40,155 nucleotides of DNA from Candidatus Levybacteria bacterium RIFCSPLOWO2_02_FULL_37_18 (GTDB taxonomy: Bacteria > Patescibacteriota > Microgenomatia > Levybacterales > UBA12049), in the NCBI GenBank assembly GCA_001784115.1, contig MFPD01000025.1:1-40155 (forward strand). The letters run 5' to 3'. How positions within the stretch are numbered: the first letter of the stretch is position 1; every line of letters starts with the position of its first letter. Shown here piece after piece: positions 1-7,486 of this stretch. A model generated the notes under the pieces. That model saw only the letters and a program-made list of their open reading frames with translations. It was not told the DNA's origin and searched no databases. Both the position numbers and the translations under genes were made by a program.

Positions 1-1
1 C

Positions 2-292
2 ATTTTAAAACTATATTTAACAGGGACTGAATTTATGGCAAAACTCTGTACTGATTACTTAGAAGGAAAAGGAACCAAAATATCAGTATCTGACAAAGCC
101 TCATCCTGGCAGAATGGTTATCAGGAATCATTCTTTGGTAAGTTTAAGGATGAGATTGGGAATTTAGACAGATTTGAAACAGTTGGACAATTCATTGAAG
201 CAATTTACCAGCAAATTCACTACTACAACTATGAAAGGATCCACACAGCTTTAAAGATGCCACCTGCCATTTATGCTAAACAGTTCTCATAG
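2..292 (+). pseudogene. IS3-like transposase, C-terminal fragment cut by window edge
   Basis: This is the end of a DDE (rve-fold) transposase of IS3 type, open to the left edge of the window. The frame reads TGTEFMAKLC, then KISVSDKASSWQNGYQESFF, then a tail with YNYERIHTALKMPPA. The Glu of QESFF is in the place of the third catalytic acid, and the YN-RIH-AL-PP tail is typical of IS3 transposases. In the family the GTEF motif is usually preceded by Ser-Asp, which carries the second catalytic Asp. Here the in-frame residues are Leu-Thr, so the copy may be inactive, or the start of the fragment may contain an error. The ATG at 35 is internal to the family and is not the real start. Family assignment is confident; whether the full element is intact cannot be seen. 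Confidence 0.8.
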
Positions 293-320
293 AAACTTGT
301 CGGAGAAAAAGGGTACTTGA

Positions 321-509
321 CACGTCGATGGCTTGGCCTCATGGACACAGACAATGGAAGAAACGCTGGCTTTCGCCACGAACGTCACTAAAATTTTCAA
401 TAGAGACGATCCTGTGGTTAAACGCATGGCACTAAGGATACTTGGCTCGAACCTAAGAAAGACCCGATATCAGGCTCTTATCTCGTATTTTCTGCAAACG
501 ACTCCGATA
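321..509 (+). pseudogene. Possible C-terminal remnant of a large serine recombinase
   Basis: After a stop at 318-320 the frame reads DGLASWTQTMEETLAFATNV, then KIFNRDDPVVKRMALRILGSNL. This resembles the extreme C-terminus of large serine recombinases (T-E-FA...F...KR--L--LGSNL), seen by eye only. The reading then continues into the complement of tRNA-Gly, which shows that the downstream part is not a real protein end. No catalytic domain is present. It lies between the transposase fragment and a tRNA gene, a common place for integrated elements. It could also be chance coding potential, so confidence is low. Confidence 0.33.
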
Positions 510-584
510 TGGAGCGGTGGAGGAGATTCGAACTCCCGACCTTCTCCTTGGGAAGGAGACATTCTACCGCTGAACTACCACCGC
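510..584 (-). tRNA. tRNA-Gly (anticodon CCC), with encoded CCA
   Basis: Read on the minus strand, a full cloverleaf forms. The acceptor stem is GCGGTGG/CCACCGC, the D arm is GTTC/GAAT, and the anticodon stem TCTCC/GGAGA encloses loop TTCCCAA, giving anticodon CCC. The T stem is GGGAG/CTCCT around TTCGAAT. The discriminator T is followed by a genomic CCA (510-512), unlike the other two tRNAs of the window. It lies about 40 bases downstream of the LysM gene on the same strand and may be transcribed with it. An apparent plus-strand reading frame across this gene is only its complement. Confidence 0.95.
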
Positions 585-623
585 GTTCATGCGATTTATA
601 AGTTATATTATAGTTATACCACA

Positions 624-1289
624 TTAGCGAGGAAGCTTGAAGACGTTGCCTGCAAATATTAAATCGGGATTTGCAAGATTATTTGCCAAAGCAATATCAT
701 GCCACCTGAATCCATCTCCATATGCCCTTACTGCAATGTCCCACAACGTATCTCCAGGCACAACTGTATACGAATCTTGTACAATTTTTCCGGTTTCTAC
801 TGGTTGAGTTTGCTGATCGGTGGGTTTACTCATATTTGCAGACGGAGTCGACGTAACCTGCTGTTCGTCTTTATATTTTGGAGACATTTTTTGTTCGTTT
901 TTGGGTATGTCTAGCTTGTCTCCTTCTTTTAAAACAGTAGGATCCGTAATTTTATTTGCCTGAGCAATCACATCCCATTTTTCTCCTGCGTTATATTTTT
1001 TTTCGGCTATGCTCCATAAAGTATCCCCCGAAGCTACTGTATACTTTTCTTGTTCATTATTTTGTTTTTGTTCGGTTATTACCTCTGGAATTTCTTCTGT
1101 TTTTACCGAACTTGTGTCTTGTGTCCTTTTGCCTCCGACAAAGATCACCAGAAATGAAACAATCACACCAACCACGATAATACCCAAGAAAAGACTTACA
1201 TATGACTCGCCGACTCGAAGTCTTTGCAAAGAATTTTTGAAGGTGTTTTTTTTACTGCCCAGTCTATATTCTTGAAATAACTTTTCCAT
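624..1289 (-). CDS. Membrane-anchored protein with two LysM domains
   Basis: This 221-residue protein has a short cytoplasmic basic N-terminus, one hydrophobic segment (about residues 30-52), a Glu/Gln/Thr-rich linker, and two LysM domains (about 83-129 and 174-220). Each LysM begins with YTV-x-GDTLW-IA and has the later asparagine-rich turn (QANKITDP, LANNLANP). LysM domains bind N-acetylglucosamine-containing glycans, so it probably holds peptidoglycan outside the membrane. No catalytic domain is present. The start is supported by a strong ribosome site (AAAGGAGGAG) ending one base before the ATG, which is unusually close. tRNA-Asp lies 34 bases upstream on the same strand and tRNA-Gly about 40 bases downstream. 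The domains are clear; the exact role is unknown. Confidence 0.9.
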   Translation of the reverse strand: MEKLFQEYRLGSKKNTFKNSLQRLRVGESYVSLFLGIIVVGVIVSFLVIFVGGKRTQDTSSVKTEEIPEVITEQKQNNEQEKYTVASGDTLWSIAEKKYNAGEKWDVIAQANKITDPTVLKEGDKLDIPKNEQKMSPKYKDEQQVTSTPSANMSKPTDQQTQPVETGKIVQDSYTVVPGDTLWDIAVRAYGDGFRWHDIALANNLANPDLIFAGNVFKLPR

Positions 1290-1323
1290 ACTCCTCCTTT
1301 CCGGGCAGAAAATCTAAACGAAG

Positions 1324-1397
1324 CGGGCTCGACCGGATTCGAACCGGCGATCTTCTCCGTGACAGGGAGACGTGATAGGCCACTTCACTACGAGCCC
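1324..1397 (-). tRNA. tRNA-Asp (anticodon GTC), CCA not encoded
   Basis: The minus strand gives acceptor stem GGGCTCG/CGAGCCC, an anticodon arm TCTCC-CTGTCAC-GGAGA (anticodon GTC), and T arm GCCGG-TTCGAAT-CCGGT. The discriminator base is G, and the next genomic bases are not CCA, so CCA must be added after transcription. It has its own good promoter (1409-1437), and the LysM gene follows 34 bases downstream on the same strand. Confidence 0.95.
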
Positions 1398-1408
1398 AAA
1401 CCTGACAC

Positions 1409-1437
1409 ATACTAACAAATTATTGCAATCTAGTCAA
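1409..1437 (-). promoter_or_regulatory. Promoter of tRNA-Asp (and possibly the LysM gene)
   Basis: On the minus strand a -35 box TTGACT (1432-1437) and a -10 box TAGTAT (1409-1414) are exactly 17 bases apart. The -10 ends 11 bases before the first tRNA base. It interlocks with the plus-strand promoter of polX (1422-1451), so the two genes may compete for RNA polymerase. Box matches are seen directly; activity is inferred. Confidence 0.65.
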
Positions 1438-1451
1438 TCCTTCGATATACT
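1422..1451 (+). promoter_or_regulatory. Promoter of polX, probable leaderless start
   Basis: A -35 box TTGCAA (1422-1427) and a -10 box TATACT (1446-1451) are 18 bases apart. The -10 ends only 7 bases before the polX ATG at 1459, so transcription would begin at or next to the start codon and leave no room for a Shine-Dalgarno site. It overlaps the opposing tRNA-Asp promoter. Confidence 0.55.
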
Positions 1452-1458
1452 ACTTTAA

Positions 1459-3231
1459 ATGACCAACATCGAAATTGCTCGACTTCTTCGAAATGTAGCA
1501 GCTTCCTATGCAATTAAAAATGAACAAAAATTCAGGTTCCAGATGCTTGCATACCTTAAAGCTTCCAATGCAATCGAACATTTTCCTTCTGAAGTTAAAG
1601 ACTTAATAAAAGAAGAAAAACTCGAGTCAATTCCGGGGGTTGGTCCTTCGATTAAATCCCATCTTAAAGAACTCATAAAAACAGGCAAGGTAAAACACTT
1701 TGATTCAATTTTAAACGATATCCCTCCTTCTGTTTTTCCGCTTTTGGATGTCCCTTCTTTTGGCCCGAAAAAGGCATTTCATTTAGTAACAGAATTTAAG
1801 CTAAACGATTCAAAGACTGTAATCGAAGACATAAAAGACCTTGCAGAAAAAGGTAAAATTTCTCCACTGGAAGGATTCGGAGAAAAATCAGAAAAAGATA
1901 TTTTGCAAGCAATTGAAGAATATAAAAAAGGCAAAACCAAAAGCAAGCGCATGACTCTTCCTTTTGCTTCCGAAACCGCAGAATTACTTCTTTCTTATCT
2001 TAAAAAACATAAAGATGTATTAGTTGTCGAACCGCTTGGAAGTTTACGAAGAAAACTTTCGACTATTGGAGATATAGACTTTGCTGTTTCGACAAATAAT
2101 CCAAAAGACGTAATTAAATATTTTGTTTTGTACCCTTATAAAAGTAGGGTTATAGAACAAGGAGAAACAGGCGCTTCGATTATTACTTCTTCTGGTGTAC
2201 AAATTGACCTGCTGACTCAACCTCCCCAAAGTTTTGGTTCGCTTTTACAACATTTTACCGGAAGCAAAAATCACAATATTCGCTTGCGTGAATATGCTCT
2301 TAAAAAAGGTTTGTCGCTTTCGGAAAAAGGGATAAAAAAGCACATGGCACATGACACATGGCACATGGCACATTTTGATACAGAGGAGAAATTTTACAAC
2401 TCGCTTGGCTTAGACTGGATTCCGCCTGAAATTCGGGAAGATCATCTAGAAGTAGAACATGCTCGATTGCATACGCTTCCTAAGCTTGTCGAACTAAAAG
2501 ACATAAAAGCAGATTTTCATCTTCATTCGAACTTCCCCATCGAACCAAGCCATGACATGGGCAGGGATTCTATGGAAACCATGATTAAAACGGCTTTAAA
2601 ACTTGGCTATGATTATATAGGCTTTTCCGAACATAACCCAAGTGTATCAAAACATACATCCGAACAAATTCTCAATATTCTAAAAAAACGGAAGGAAAAA
2701 ATTGAACACATAAATTCGAGTAATAAAAATATTCGGGTAATAAGTTTACTTGAAATTGATATTTTAACCAATGGCTGTCTAGCTATAGCTAATAAAGCTT
2801 TATCACTCTTAGATGCGACTGTTGTTTCTATTCATAGTTCATTTGGTATGAATAAAGAGGTCATGACACAACGAGTATTAAAAGGTCTTTCTCATCCTAA
2901 AGCTAAAATTCTTGCTCATCCAACCGGAAGACTTATAAACCAACGCAATGGATACGAATTAGATTGGCCGCAGGTCTTTGATTTTTGCAAAAAACATAAT
3001 AAAGCCCTAGAAATAAACTCCTGGCCGCTTCGACTTGACTTACCTGATATACTGGTAAGAGAAGCAGTAAGAAGAGACATAAAAATGGTTATTGATACAG
3101 ACAGCCACCAAGCTTCACAGATGAACTTAATGCAATATGGCGTTTCGATCGCCCGCCGTGGCTGGGCGGAGAAGAAAGATATTCTCAATACGTTATCATA
3201 CGAACAATTTATGAAATGGCTAAAAAGTTAA
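1459..3231 (+). CDS. polX: DNA polymerase/3'-5' exonuclease, PolX family
   Basis: PolX is a gap-filling repair polymerase with a C-terminal PHP exonuclease domain. The 590 residues are of normal length. An N-terminal helix-hairpin-helix region includes IPGVGPSIKSHLKEL. The nucleotidyltransferase domain carries GSLRRKLSTIGDIDFAV (about 193-211), with its two metal-binding Asp, and VQIDLL with the third. The PHP domain starts at ADFHLHSNF (about residue 350) and keeps the later ligands in FSEHNP, EIDIL, SIHSSF, AHPTG and DTDSH. An odd stretch HMAHDTWHMAH (about 294-305) is encoded by four 7-base tandem repeats and interrupts the linker before LGLDWIPPEIRE. The leaderless-type promoter supports the ATG at 1459. 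It is the first gene of a plus-strand block. Confidence 0.95.
   Translation: MTNIEIARLLRNVAASYAIKNEQKFRFQMLAYLKASNAIEHFPSEVKDLIKEEKLESIPGVGPSIKSHLKELIKTGKVKHFDSILNDIPPSVFPLLDVPSFGPKKAFHLVTEFKLNDSKTVIEDIKDLAEKGKISPLEGFGEKSEKDILQAIEEYKKGKTKSKRMTLPFASETAELLLSYLKKHKDVLVVEPLGSLRRKLSTIGDIDFAVSTNNPKDVIKYFVLYPYKSRVIEQGETGASIITSSGVQIDLLTQPPQSFGSLLQHFTGSKNHNIRLREYALKKGLSLSEKGIKKHMAHDTWHMAHFDTEEKFYNSLGLDWIPPEIREDHLEVEHARLHTLPKLVELKDIKADFHLHSNFPIEPSHDMGRDSMETMIKTALKLGYDYIGFSEHNPSVSKHTSEQILNILKKRKEKIEHINSSNKNIRVISLLEIDILTNGCLAIANKALSLLDATVVSIHSSFGMNKEVMTQRVLKGLSHPKAKILAHPTGRLINQRNGYELDWPQVFDFCKKHNKALEINSWPLRLDLPDILVREAVRRDIKMVIDTDSHQASQMNLMQYGVSIARRGWAEKKDILNTLSYEQFMKWLKS
2341..2372 (+). repeat. Heptanucleotide tandem repeat inside polX
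   Basis: Four copies of a 7-base unit, CACATGG / CACATGA / CACATGG / CACATGG, followed by CACAT. They encode HMAHDTWHMAH in the loop between the polymerase and PHP domains. Four units are 28 bases, not a multiple of three, yet the frame is kept, so flanking bases must have compensated. The unit length and copy number match the repeats at 9797 and 10354. Confidence 0.85.
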
Positions 3232-3274
3232 CTCAAATTATCATGCTGAACAAAAGAATGGAGGTGAATACATT

Positions 3275-3829
3275 ATGGAAATAGGAACACTAATTATTAT
3301 AGGAGTAGTTGTAGTTATAGTTTTATACGTCTGGTCTGCTTACAACAGCCTGGCAACCGATGGAGTCAGAATAAAAGAGGCTCTCAGCGGAATAGATGTT
3401 CAATTAAAAAGACGGATAGACTTAATTCCCAACTTAATTGAAACAGTAAAGGGATATGCAAAACATGAAAAGCAATTACTGGAAGAATTAACCAATGCCC
3501 GAACAAGCCTTATCAACGCAAAAACGCCTCATGAGAAAGCAGAGTCGGATAATGTGTTTAGCGGGGCTTTAAAATCGCTTTTCGCAGTCTCGGAAAACTA
3601 TCCCAACCTAAAAGCAAGTGATAACTTTAAACAATTACAAGACGAGTTGTCTGATACCGAAAATAAGATCGCATATTCAAGACAGTTTTACAACACAAAT
3701 GTCAGGGATTATAACGCGATTCTTGTCAATTTTCCAAGCGGGGCAATAGGACGATTCTTTGGGTTTAAAGATATGGAGTTTTTTGAAGCAAGCGATGAAG
3801 AACGTAAGTCTATAAAAGTGTCATTCTGA
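3275..3829 (+). CDS. lemA: LemA family membrane protein
   Basis: 184 residues with an N-terminal hydrophobic segment (about 4-24), then a helical body with the family motif LKRRIDLIPNLIETVKGYAKHEKQLLEELTNAR. It also has the conserved YSRQFYNTNVRDYNAILVNFPS and the C-terminal FEA...KVSF ending. LemA proteins are membrane-anchored helical bundles whose molecular role is not settled; they often sit beside the HtpX protease, as here. A strong ribosome site (GGAGGTGA) precedes the ATG. The last codons and the TGA stop overlap the start of a repeat remnant at 3820. Confidence 0.92.
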   Translation: MEIGTLIIIGVVVVIVLYVWSAYNSLATDGVRIKEALSGIDVQLKRRIDLIPNLIETVKGYAKHEKQLLEELTNARTSLINAKTPHEKAESDNVFSGALKSLFAVSENYPNLKASDNFKQLQDELSDTENKIAYSRQFYNTNVRDYNAILVNFPSGAIGRFFGFKDMEFFEASDEERKSIKVSF

Positions 3830-3845
3830 ACTTAATTCAGAATCT
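3820..3845. repeat. Short palindromic repeat remnant at the lemA stop codon
   Basis: GTCATTCTGAA followed by TTCAGAATC forms an imperfect hairpin. The first half matches the left end of the palindrome inside gatD (7109). The lemA stop codon TGA lies in it. It may be half of a larger element. Confidence 0.55.
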
Positions 3846-3879
3846 TTAGTTTTGACATTTGAGCTTTGCGTTTTGAGTT
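3845..3879 (-). repeat. Degenerate heptanucleotide tandem repeat between lemA and htpX
   Basis: Five 7-base units on the plus strand: TTTAGTT, TTGACAT, TTGAGCT, TTGCGTT, TTGAGTT. Read on the minus strand the last unit is AACTCAA, the unit of the repeat inside gatB at 9797. The array fills the lemA-htpX gap and ends 6 bases before the htpX ATG, where no Shine-Dalgarno site is seen. Confidence 0.7.
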
Positions 3880-3885
3880 GTATTT

Positions 3886-4788
3886 ATGAATATTTATTCT
3901 CAAATCAGCTCCAATAAATACAAAACCTACCTTATTATGGTTTTGTTTATGGCATTTATAACAACTGCTGCTTTTATTTATGGCAAAGCCCAAGGAAGCG
4001 GTTTTTCTTTTGCAGGCATTGCGTTAATTATTTCCGGCTTAACGAGTTTTTTGAGCTATTATTTTTCCGACAAAGTAATTTTATCAATGTCAGGAGCTTC
4101 CGAAATTAAAAAATCGGATAACCCGACTCTATTTCGAATTGTGGAAAATCTCTGTATTGCAGACGGCCTTCCCATGCCAAAAATATACGTAATTCGTGAT
4201 TCTGCATCCAATGCATTTGCAACGGGCAGAGATCCAAAACACGCGGTCGTTTGTGCCACGACCGGAATCTTAGAAAAGTTAAACAGAGCAGAACTCGAAG
4301 GAGTAATCGCCCACGAATTATCCCATGTCAAAAATTATGACATAAGACTTATGAGTATTGTGGTAATTCTGGTTGGCATGATTACCCTTTTGGCTGATTT
4401 TTTTATGCGAAGCTTATGGTGGGGAGACAGGAGAAGAGATAATCGGGAAGGCAATAGTAATATTCAGGCAATTTTTTTAATAATTGGCATTATCTTTGCC
4501 ATTCTATCTCCTATTATTGCCACACTTATACAACTTGCAATCTCCAGAAAGCGGGAATTTTTAGCCGATGCGACCGGTGCGCTTTTGACAAGATACCCGG
4601 AGGGACTTGCTTCTGCTTTGGAAAAAATTGCTAAAGACAAAGAACCCCTAGAAGCTGCTAATAACGCAACTGCTCATTTATATATTGCCAACCCTTTTAA
4701 GGACAAAAATGCTCAATCCTGGTTTGCCAATCTTTTTAATACTCACCCACCAATTGAAGAACGCATTAAAATATTGAGAGCTATGTGA
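3886..4788 (+). CDS. htpX: HtpX-like zinc metalloprotease (M48)
   Basis: 300 residues, the usual HtpX length. It has two N-terminal membrane segments, the zinc site HELSH (about 141-145) and two further membrane segments around VVILVGMITLLADFF and IFLIIGIIFAILSPIIATLI. The third ligand region REFLADATGALL (about 222-233) follows, with a C-terminal THPPIEERI motif. HtpX degrades damaged membrane proteins at the cytoplasmic face. Its pairing with lemA is a common arrangement. No ribosome site is visible, because the preceding bases are a heptamer repeat, so translation may be weak or coupled to lemA. Confidence 0.95.
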   Translation: MNIYSQISSNKYKTYLIMVLFMAFITTAAFIYGKAQGSGFSFAGIALIISGLTSFLSYYFSDKVILSMSGASEIKKSDNPTLFRIVENLCIADGLPMPKIYVIRDSASNAFATGRDPKHAVVCATTGILEKLNRAELEGVIAHELSHVKNYDIRLMSIVVILVGMITLLADFFMRSLWWGDRRRDNREGNSNIQAIFLIIGIIFAILSPIIATLIQLAISRKREFLADATGALLTRYPEGLASALEKIAKDKEPLEAANNATAHLYIANPFKDKNAQSWFANLFNTHPPIEERIKILRAM

Positions 4789-4800
4789 CAGCATACGCCT

Positions 4801-5145
4801 ATGACACAAACACGAGAAGCTGAACCACCAGTTCACGGACCTTTTTTCAAAATAACAAGACTTCCACCAAGTTTAGTTAGAAGAGAACATGGTGTGGTAA
4901 AAGATCATGTTGTTTATTTTCATGCGGGTGATGAAACCATGCAATTCGCTTGGCGTATTCCTGATACATTTGCAGGATATTTAGCGGGAAAAATGGCAGG
5001 ACTTGTGAGTAATCCTCAACTAATTGACGGTCTTGAACAGCGATTAAATGATCCTGATCTTACGCCAGAAGCACAGATATTATTTACCGCTATGGTCAAA
5101 ACAGCTAGAAGAATAAGAACAAACTCAAATCCTCCAAGCCGCTAA
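4801..5145 (+). CDS. Small soluble protein of unknown function
   Basis: I do not recognise this 114-residue protein. It begins MTQTREAEPPVHGPFFKITR and has a short beta-rich part (VVKDHVVYFHAGDETMQFAWRIP). A helical part follows (FAGYLAGKMAGLVSNPQLIDGLEQRL), then a basic tail. No signal peptide, membrane segment or cysteine is present. It starts 12 bases after htpX on the same strand and ends 39 bases before murT, so it is probably in the lemA-htpX transcript. The codon pattern looks coding, but the function is open. Confidence 0.6.
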   Translation: MTQTREAEPPVHGPFFKITRLPPSLVRREHGVVKDHVVYFHAGDETMQFAWRIPDTFAGYLAGKMAGLVSNPQLIDGLEQRLNDPDLTPEAQILFTAMVKTARRIRTNSNPPSR

Positions 5146-5169
5146 GTTTCAAGATTTTACAAACTACGA

Positions 5170-5175
5170 TATAAT
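5170..5175 (+). promoter_or_regulatory. -10 box of murT
   Basis: A perfect TATAAT ends 9 bases before the murT ATG (5185). The best upstream hexamer at 17 bases is TTTCAA, a weak -35. The spacing suggests a leaderless or nearly leaderless mRNA. Confidence 0.4.
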
Positions 5176-5184
5176 AATAGAGCG

Positions 5185-6582
5185 ATGAATTCATTGCTCA
5201 TTTTAATTGGTAAAACTGTTTCTCTTATTAGTAAATCTCTTAACAAAGGTCATGGTTCTACATGGCCCGGGCATATTGCGCTGAGTCTCAACAAGAACTT
5301 TATAAAAGATGTTCTTGCGAAAAATCCTAATCTAAAAATTATTCTTATTGCTGGCACAAACGGCAAAACCACCACTTCCAAACTAATCAGAACAATTCTC
5401 GAACACGCCAAAATCCGCGTAGTCCACAACGAAAGCGGTGCGAATTTATTAAATGGCATTGCCTCTGTTTTTATAAACTTCGCTACTATTAGCACCTATT
5501 TAAACTATAACTATGCTGTCTTTGAGGTGGATGAAAATAGCCTTCCGCTTGTTCTTAATGAACTTATTCCACATTATGTAATACTTCTTAACTTATTTCG
5601 AGATCAATTGGATAGATATGGTGAGGTAAATACCGTTGCATCCAAATGGCAGAAAGCAATAGAACAATTGGGTCACAAAACAATTGTAATTCTCAATGCC
5701 GACGACCCACAGATTGCCTGGCTCGGTTTGTCATTGCGAGCGAAGCGTGGCAATCTATTACAAGAAGAGATTGCTTCGTCATACTTCGACAAGCTCAGTA
5801 TTCCTCGCAATGACAGCACAAGAAGTAATTTGTTGTACTTTGGTCTGAATGAAAAAACAAAATCAAAAATTCCTCAACATGCTTCTGACTCAACCTATTG
5901 TCCAAACTGCAATACAAAACTTTCCTATAAATCAATTTCCTTCTCACACCTTGGCAACTGGCACTGTCCAAACTGTAAAGACAAACGTCCCAAACTTTCT
6001 ATCTCCTCTGTTACAACCTACCCTCTTCCAGGAATGTATAACCGCTACAATACCCTTGCGGCTGTTCTACTTTGTAGAAGTCTAAACATAGAGCTTAAAG
6101 TAATAGATTCTGCCCTGCAGGATTTTGAGCCTGCATTTGGAAGACAAGAAATTATAAATGTTAATAGTAAAAAAGTTCAGCTATTCTTATCAAAAAACCC
6201 AACCAGCTTTAATCAGTCACTGCAAACCATTTATGAACTCAATGCAAAAAACATTCTTATGGTTCTCAATGATAAAATCCCAGACGGAAGAGATGTTTCT
6301 TGGATTTGGGATGTAGACTTTGAGGAATATTTAGACCCACAGACCAATATTGCAATCAGTGGGGATCGCTGTTTTGATATGGGCGTAAGAATTAAGTATT
6401 CAATGGAAATTAAAAATTGCTCACCTCGCGAAGCGGGTAAATTGAAAATTGAGGAAGATTTAAAGAAAGCAATAAACATGGCTCTTTACGAAACTCCAAG
6501 AACAGAGATTTTATATATTTTACCAACTTATTCTGCCATGCTTGAAGTACGAAAAATCCTAACAGGAAAAAAGATACTGTAA
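5185..6582 (+). CDS. murT: Lipid II isoglutaminyl synthase subunit MurT
   Basis: MurT is the Mur-ligase-like, ATP-using half of the MurT-GatD complex, which amidates the alpha-carboxyl of D-Glu in lipid II. It has the P-loop GTNGKTT (about 57-63), LLNLFRDQLDRYGEV, ILNADDP, and a Cys4 zinc ribbon (Cys239, 242, 261, 264). The MurT C-terminal motif DGRDVSWIWD is also present. About residues 182-210 are an in-frame insertion encoded by a palindromic repeat (5730-5814), located between ADDP and the conserved YFGL. It is 465 residues, slightly long because of this insert. gatD follows after 100 bases that contain another repeat. Confidence 0.95.
   Translation: MNSLLILIGKTVSLISKSLNKGHGSTWPGHIALSLNKNFIKDVLAKNPNLKIILIAGTNGKTTTSKLIRTILEHAKIRVVHNESGANLLNGIASVFINFATISTYLNYNYAVFEVDENSLPLVLNELIPHYVILLNLFRDQLDRYGEVNTVASKWQKAIEQLGHKTIVILNADDPQIAWLGLSLRAKRGNLLQEEIASSYFDKLSIPRNDSTRSNLLYFGLNEKTKSKIPQHASDSTYCPNCNTKLSYKSISFSHLGNWHCPNCKDKRPKLSISSVTTYPLPGMYNRYNTLAAVLLCRSLNIELKVIDSALQDFEPAFGRQEIINVNSKKVQLFLSKNPTSFNQSLQTIYELNAKNILMVLNDKIPDGRDVSWIWDVDFEEYLDPQTNIAISGDRCFDMGVRIKYSMEIKNCSPREAGKLKIEEDLKKAINMALYETPRTEILYILPTYSAMLEVRKILTGKKIL
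5730..5814. repeat. Palindromic element, family A, copy 1, inside murT
   Basis: Perfect 11-base terminal inverted repeats, GTCATTGCGAG and CTCGCAATGAC, enclose 63 bases with an inner CAATCT...AGATTG inverted pair. The whole 85-base element is read through in frame as part of MurT (SLRAKRGN...IPRNDS). Two more copies are in gatB. Confidence 0.92.
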
Positions 6583-6590
6583 CTTACAAT

Positions 6591-6646
6591 GTCATTCCGG
6601 GCTTGACCCGGAATCCATATGGATGCTGAATCAAGTTCGGCATGAC
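6591..6646. repeat. Palindromic element between murT and gatD
   Basis: The 56 bases run from GTCATTCCGG to CGGCATGAC, with an inner CCGGGCTTGACCCGG hairpin and a GGAT near the centre. The ends are inverted with one mismatch. The left end shares GTCATTC with the gatD and lemA elements. It occupies most of the murT-gatD gap; no promoter role can be assigned. Confidence 0.75.
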
Positions 6647-6682
6647 GTGAAAAGTGCTTAGGATGATATAACGTATGACATT

Positions 6683-7486
6683 ATGAACTTAACCATCGGT
6701 TGGTTATATCCGGATTTAATGAGTACCTACGGCGATAGGGGTAATATTATTGTGTTTGAGAAAAGATGCCAGTGGAGAAAAATAGATATTGAAGTAAAAA
6801 AACTAGACGTTGGTTTTTCTATGTACGAACTTGAGAGATGCGACTTACTCTTTATGGGAGGCGCTCAAGACAGACAACAAACAATTATAGCAAAAGACCT
6901 TAAAGATAAGACACATGTTTTTAAAGATATTATCAATCGCAATATGCCGGGGCTGTATATTTGCGGTGCATACCAGTTTTTGGGCAATTATTATAAAGAA
7001 GCTGACGGAGCAATAATTCCGGGGCTTGAAATTTTAGATTTGTACACCGAAAACCCCGGCCCCAACCACCCCAGACTTATTGGGAATATTTTGATTGAAC
7101 TTGATCCCGTCATTCTGGGGACTCAAAACGCAGCGCAGAGGACTCCAGAATCTGATTCTAGACAAGTCAGAATGACGACCCTCGTTGGCTTTGAAAACCA
7201 CGGAGGACGAACCTATCTTGGATTAGGGGTTAAACCCCTAGGTAAAGTAAAGGTTGGTTTTGGAAATAATGGAAAAGACGGTACAGAAGGAGCTGTGTAT
7301 AAAAATAGCTTTGGAACTTATTTACACGGCCCAATTCTTCCCAAAAACCCTCATTTTGCAGACATGCTTATTAAAATAGCTTTAGAAAGAAAATACAAAA
7401 AACCTATCGACCTCTCCCCTCTTGAAGATGCACTAGAACTAAATGCTCATGAAACAGTTGTAAAAAAGCTTAGAATCCATATATAA
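6683..7486 (+). CDS. gatD: Lipid II isoglutaminyl synthase, glutamine amidotransferase subunit GatD
   Basis: GatD hydrolyses glutamine and passes ammonia to MurT. The 267-residue class I amidotransferase fold shows the nucleophile in LYICGAYQFLG (Cys94, the same number as in Staphylococcus aureus GatD). It also shows FENHGGRTYLG and the catalytic His in GTYLHGPILPKNP (His215). Residues about 142-165 are an insertion from a palindromic repeat (7109-7176); without it the His would be near 190, as in the family. The ATG at 6683 gives the expected MNLTIGWLYPDLMSTYGDRGN start. gatC follows after 7 bases. Confidence 0.95.
   Translation: MNLTIGWLYPDLMSTYGDRGNIIVFEKRCQWRKIDIEVKKLDVGFSMYELERCDLLFMGGAQDRQQTIIAKDLKDKTHVFKDIINRNMPGLYICGAYQFLGNYYKEADGAIIPGLEILDLYTENPGPNHPRLIGNILIELDPVILGTQNAAQRTPESDSRQVRMTTLVGFENHGGRTYLGLGVKPLGKVKVGFGNNGKDGTEGAVYKNSFGTYLHGPILPKNPHFADMLIKIALERKYKKPIDLSPLEDALELNAHETVVKKLRIHI
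7109..7176. repeat. Palindromic element, family B, inside gatD
   Basis: Perfect 9-base inverted ends GTCATTCTG and CAGAATGAC lie 50 bases apart, with an inner AGAATC/GATTCT pair. It is translated in frame as VILGTQNAAQRTPESDSRQVR just before the conserved VGFENHGG of GatD. Related ends occur at 3820 and 6591. Confidence 0.88.

Noticed and set aside
333-662. Plus-strand reading frame of 109 codons across tRNA-Gly
   Set aside because: The second half is the complement of tRNA-Gly and its flank. Only the first part might be a recombinase remnant, listed separately at low confidence.
3820-3829. UGA read as an amino acid (recoding)
   Set aside because: lemA, gatC, atpD and atpC all end with TGA at the position expected from their families, so TGA is a stop here.
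3845-3879. CRISPR-like array in the short tandem repeats
   Set aside because: Units are 7 bases with no spacers, and no cas genes are present. The same holds for the arrays at 2341, 9797 and 10354.
5730-5814. MurT or GatB being pseudogenes because of the repeats
   Set aside because: The frames stay open, and all conserved motifs on both sides of every insertion are kept.
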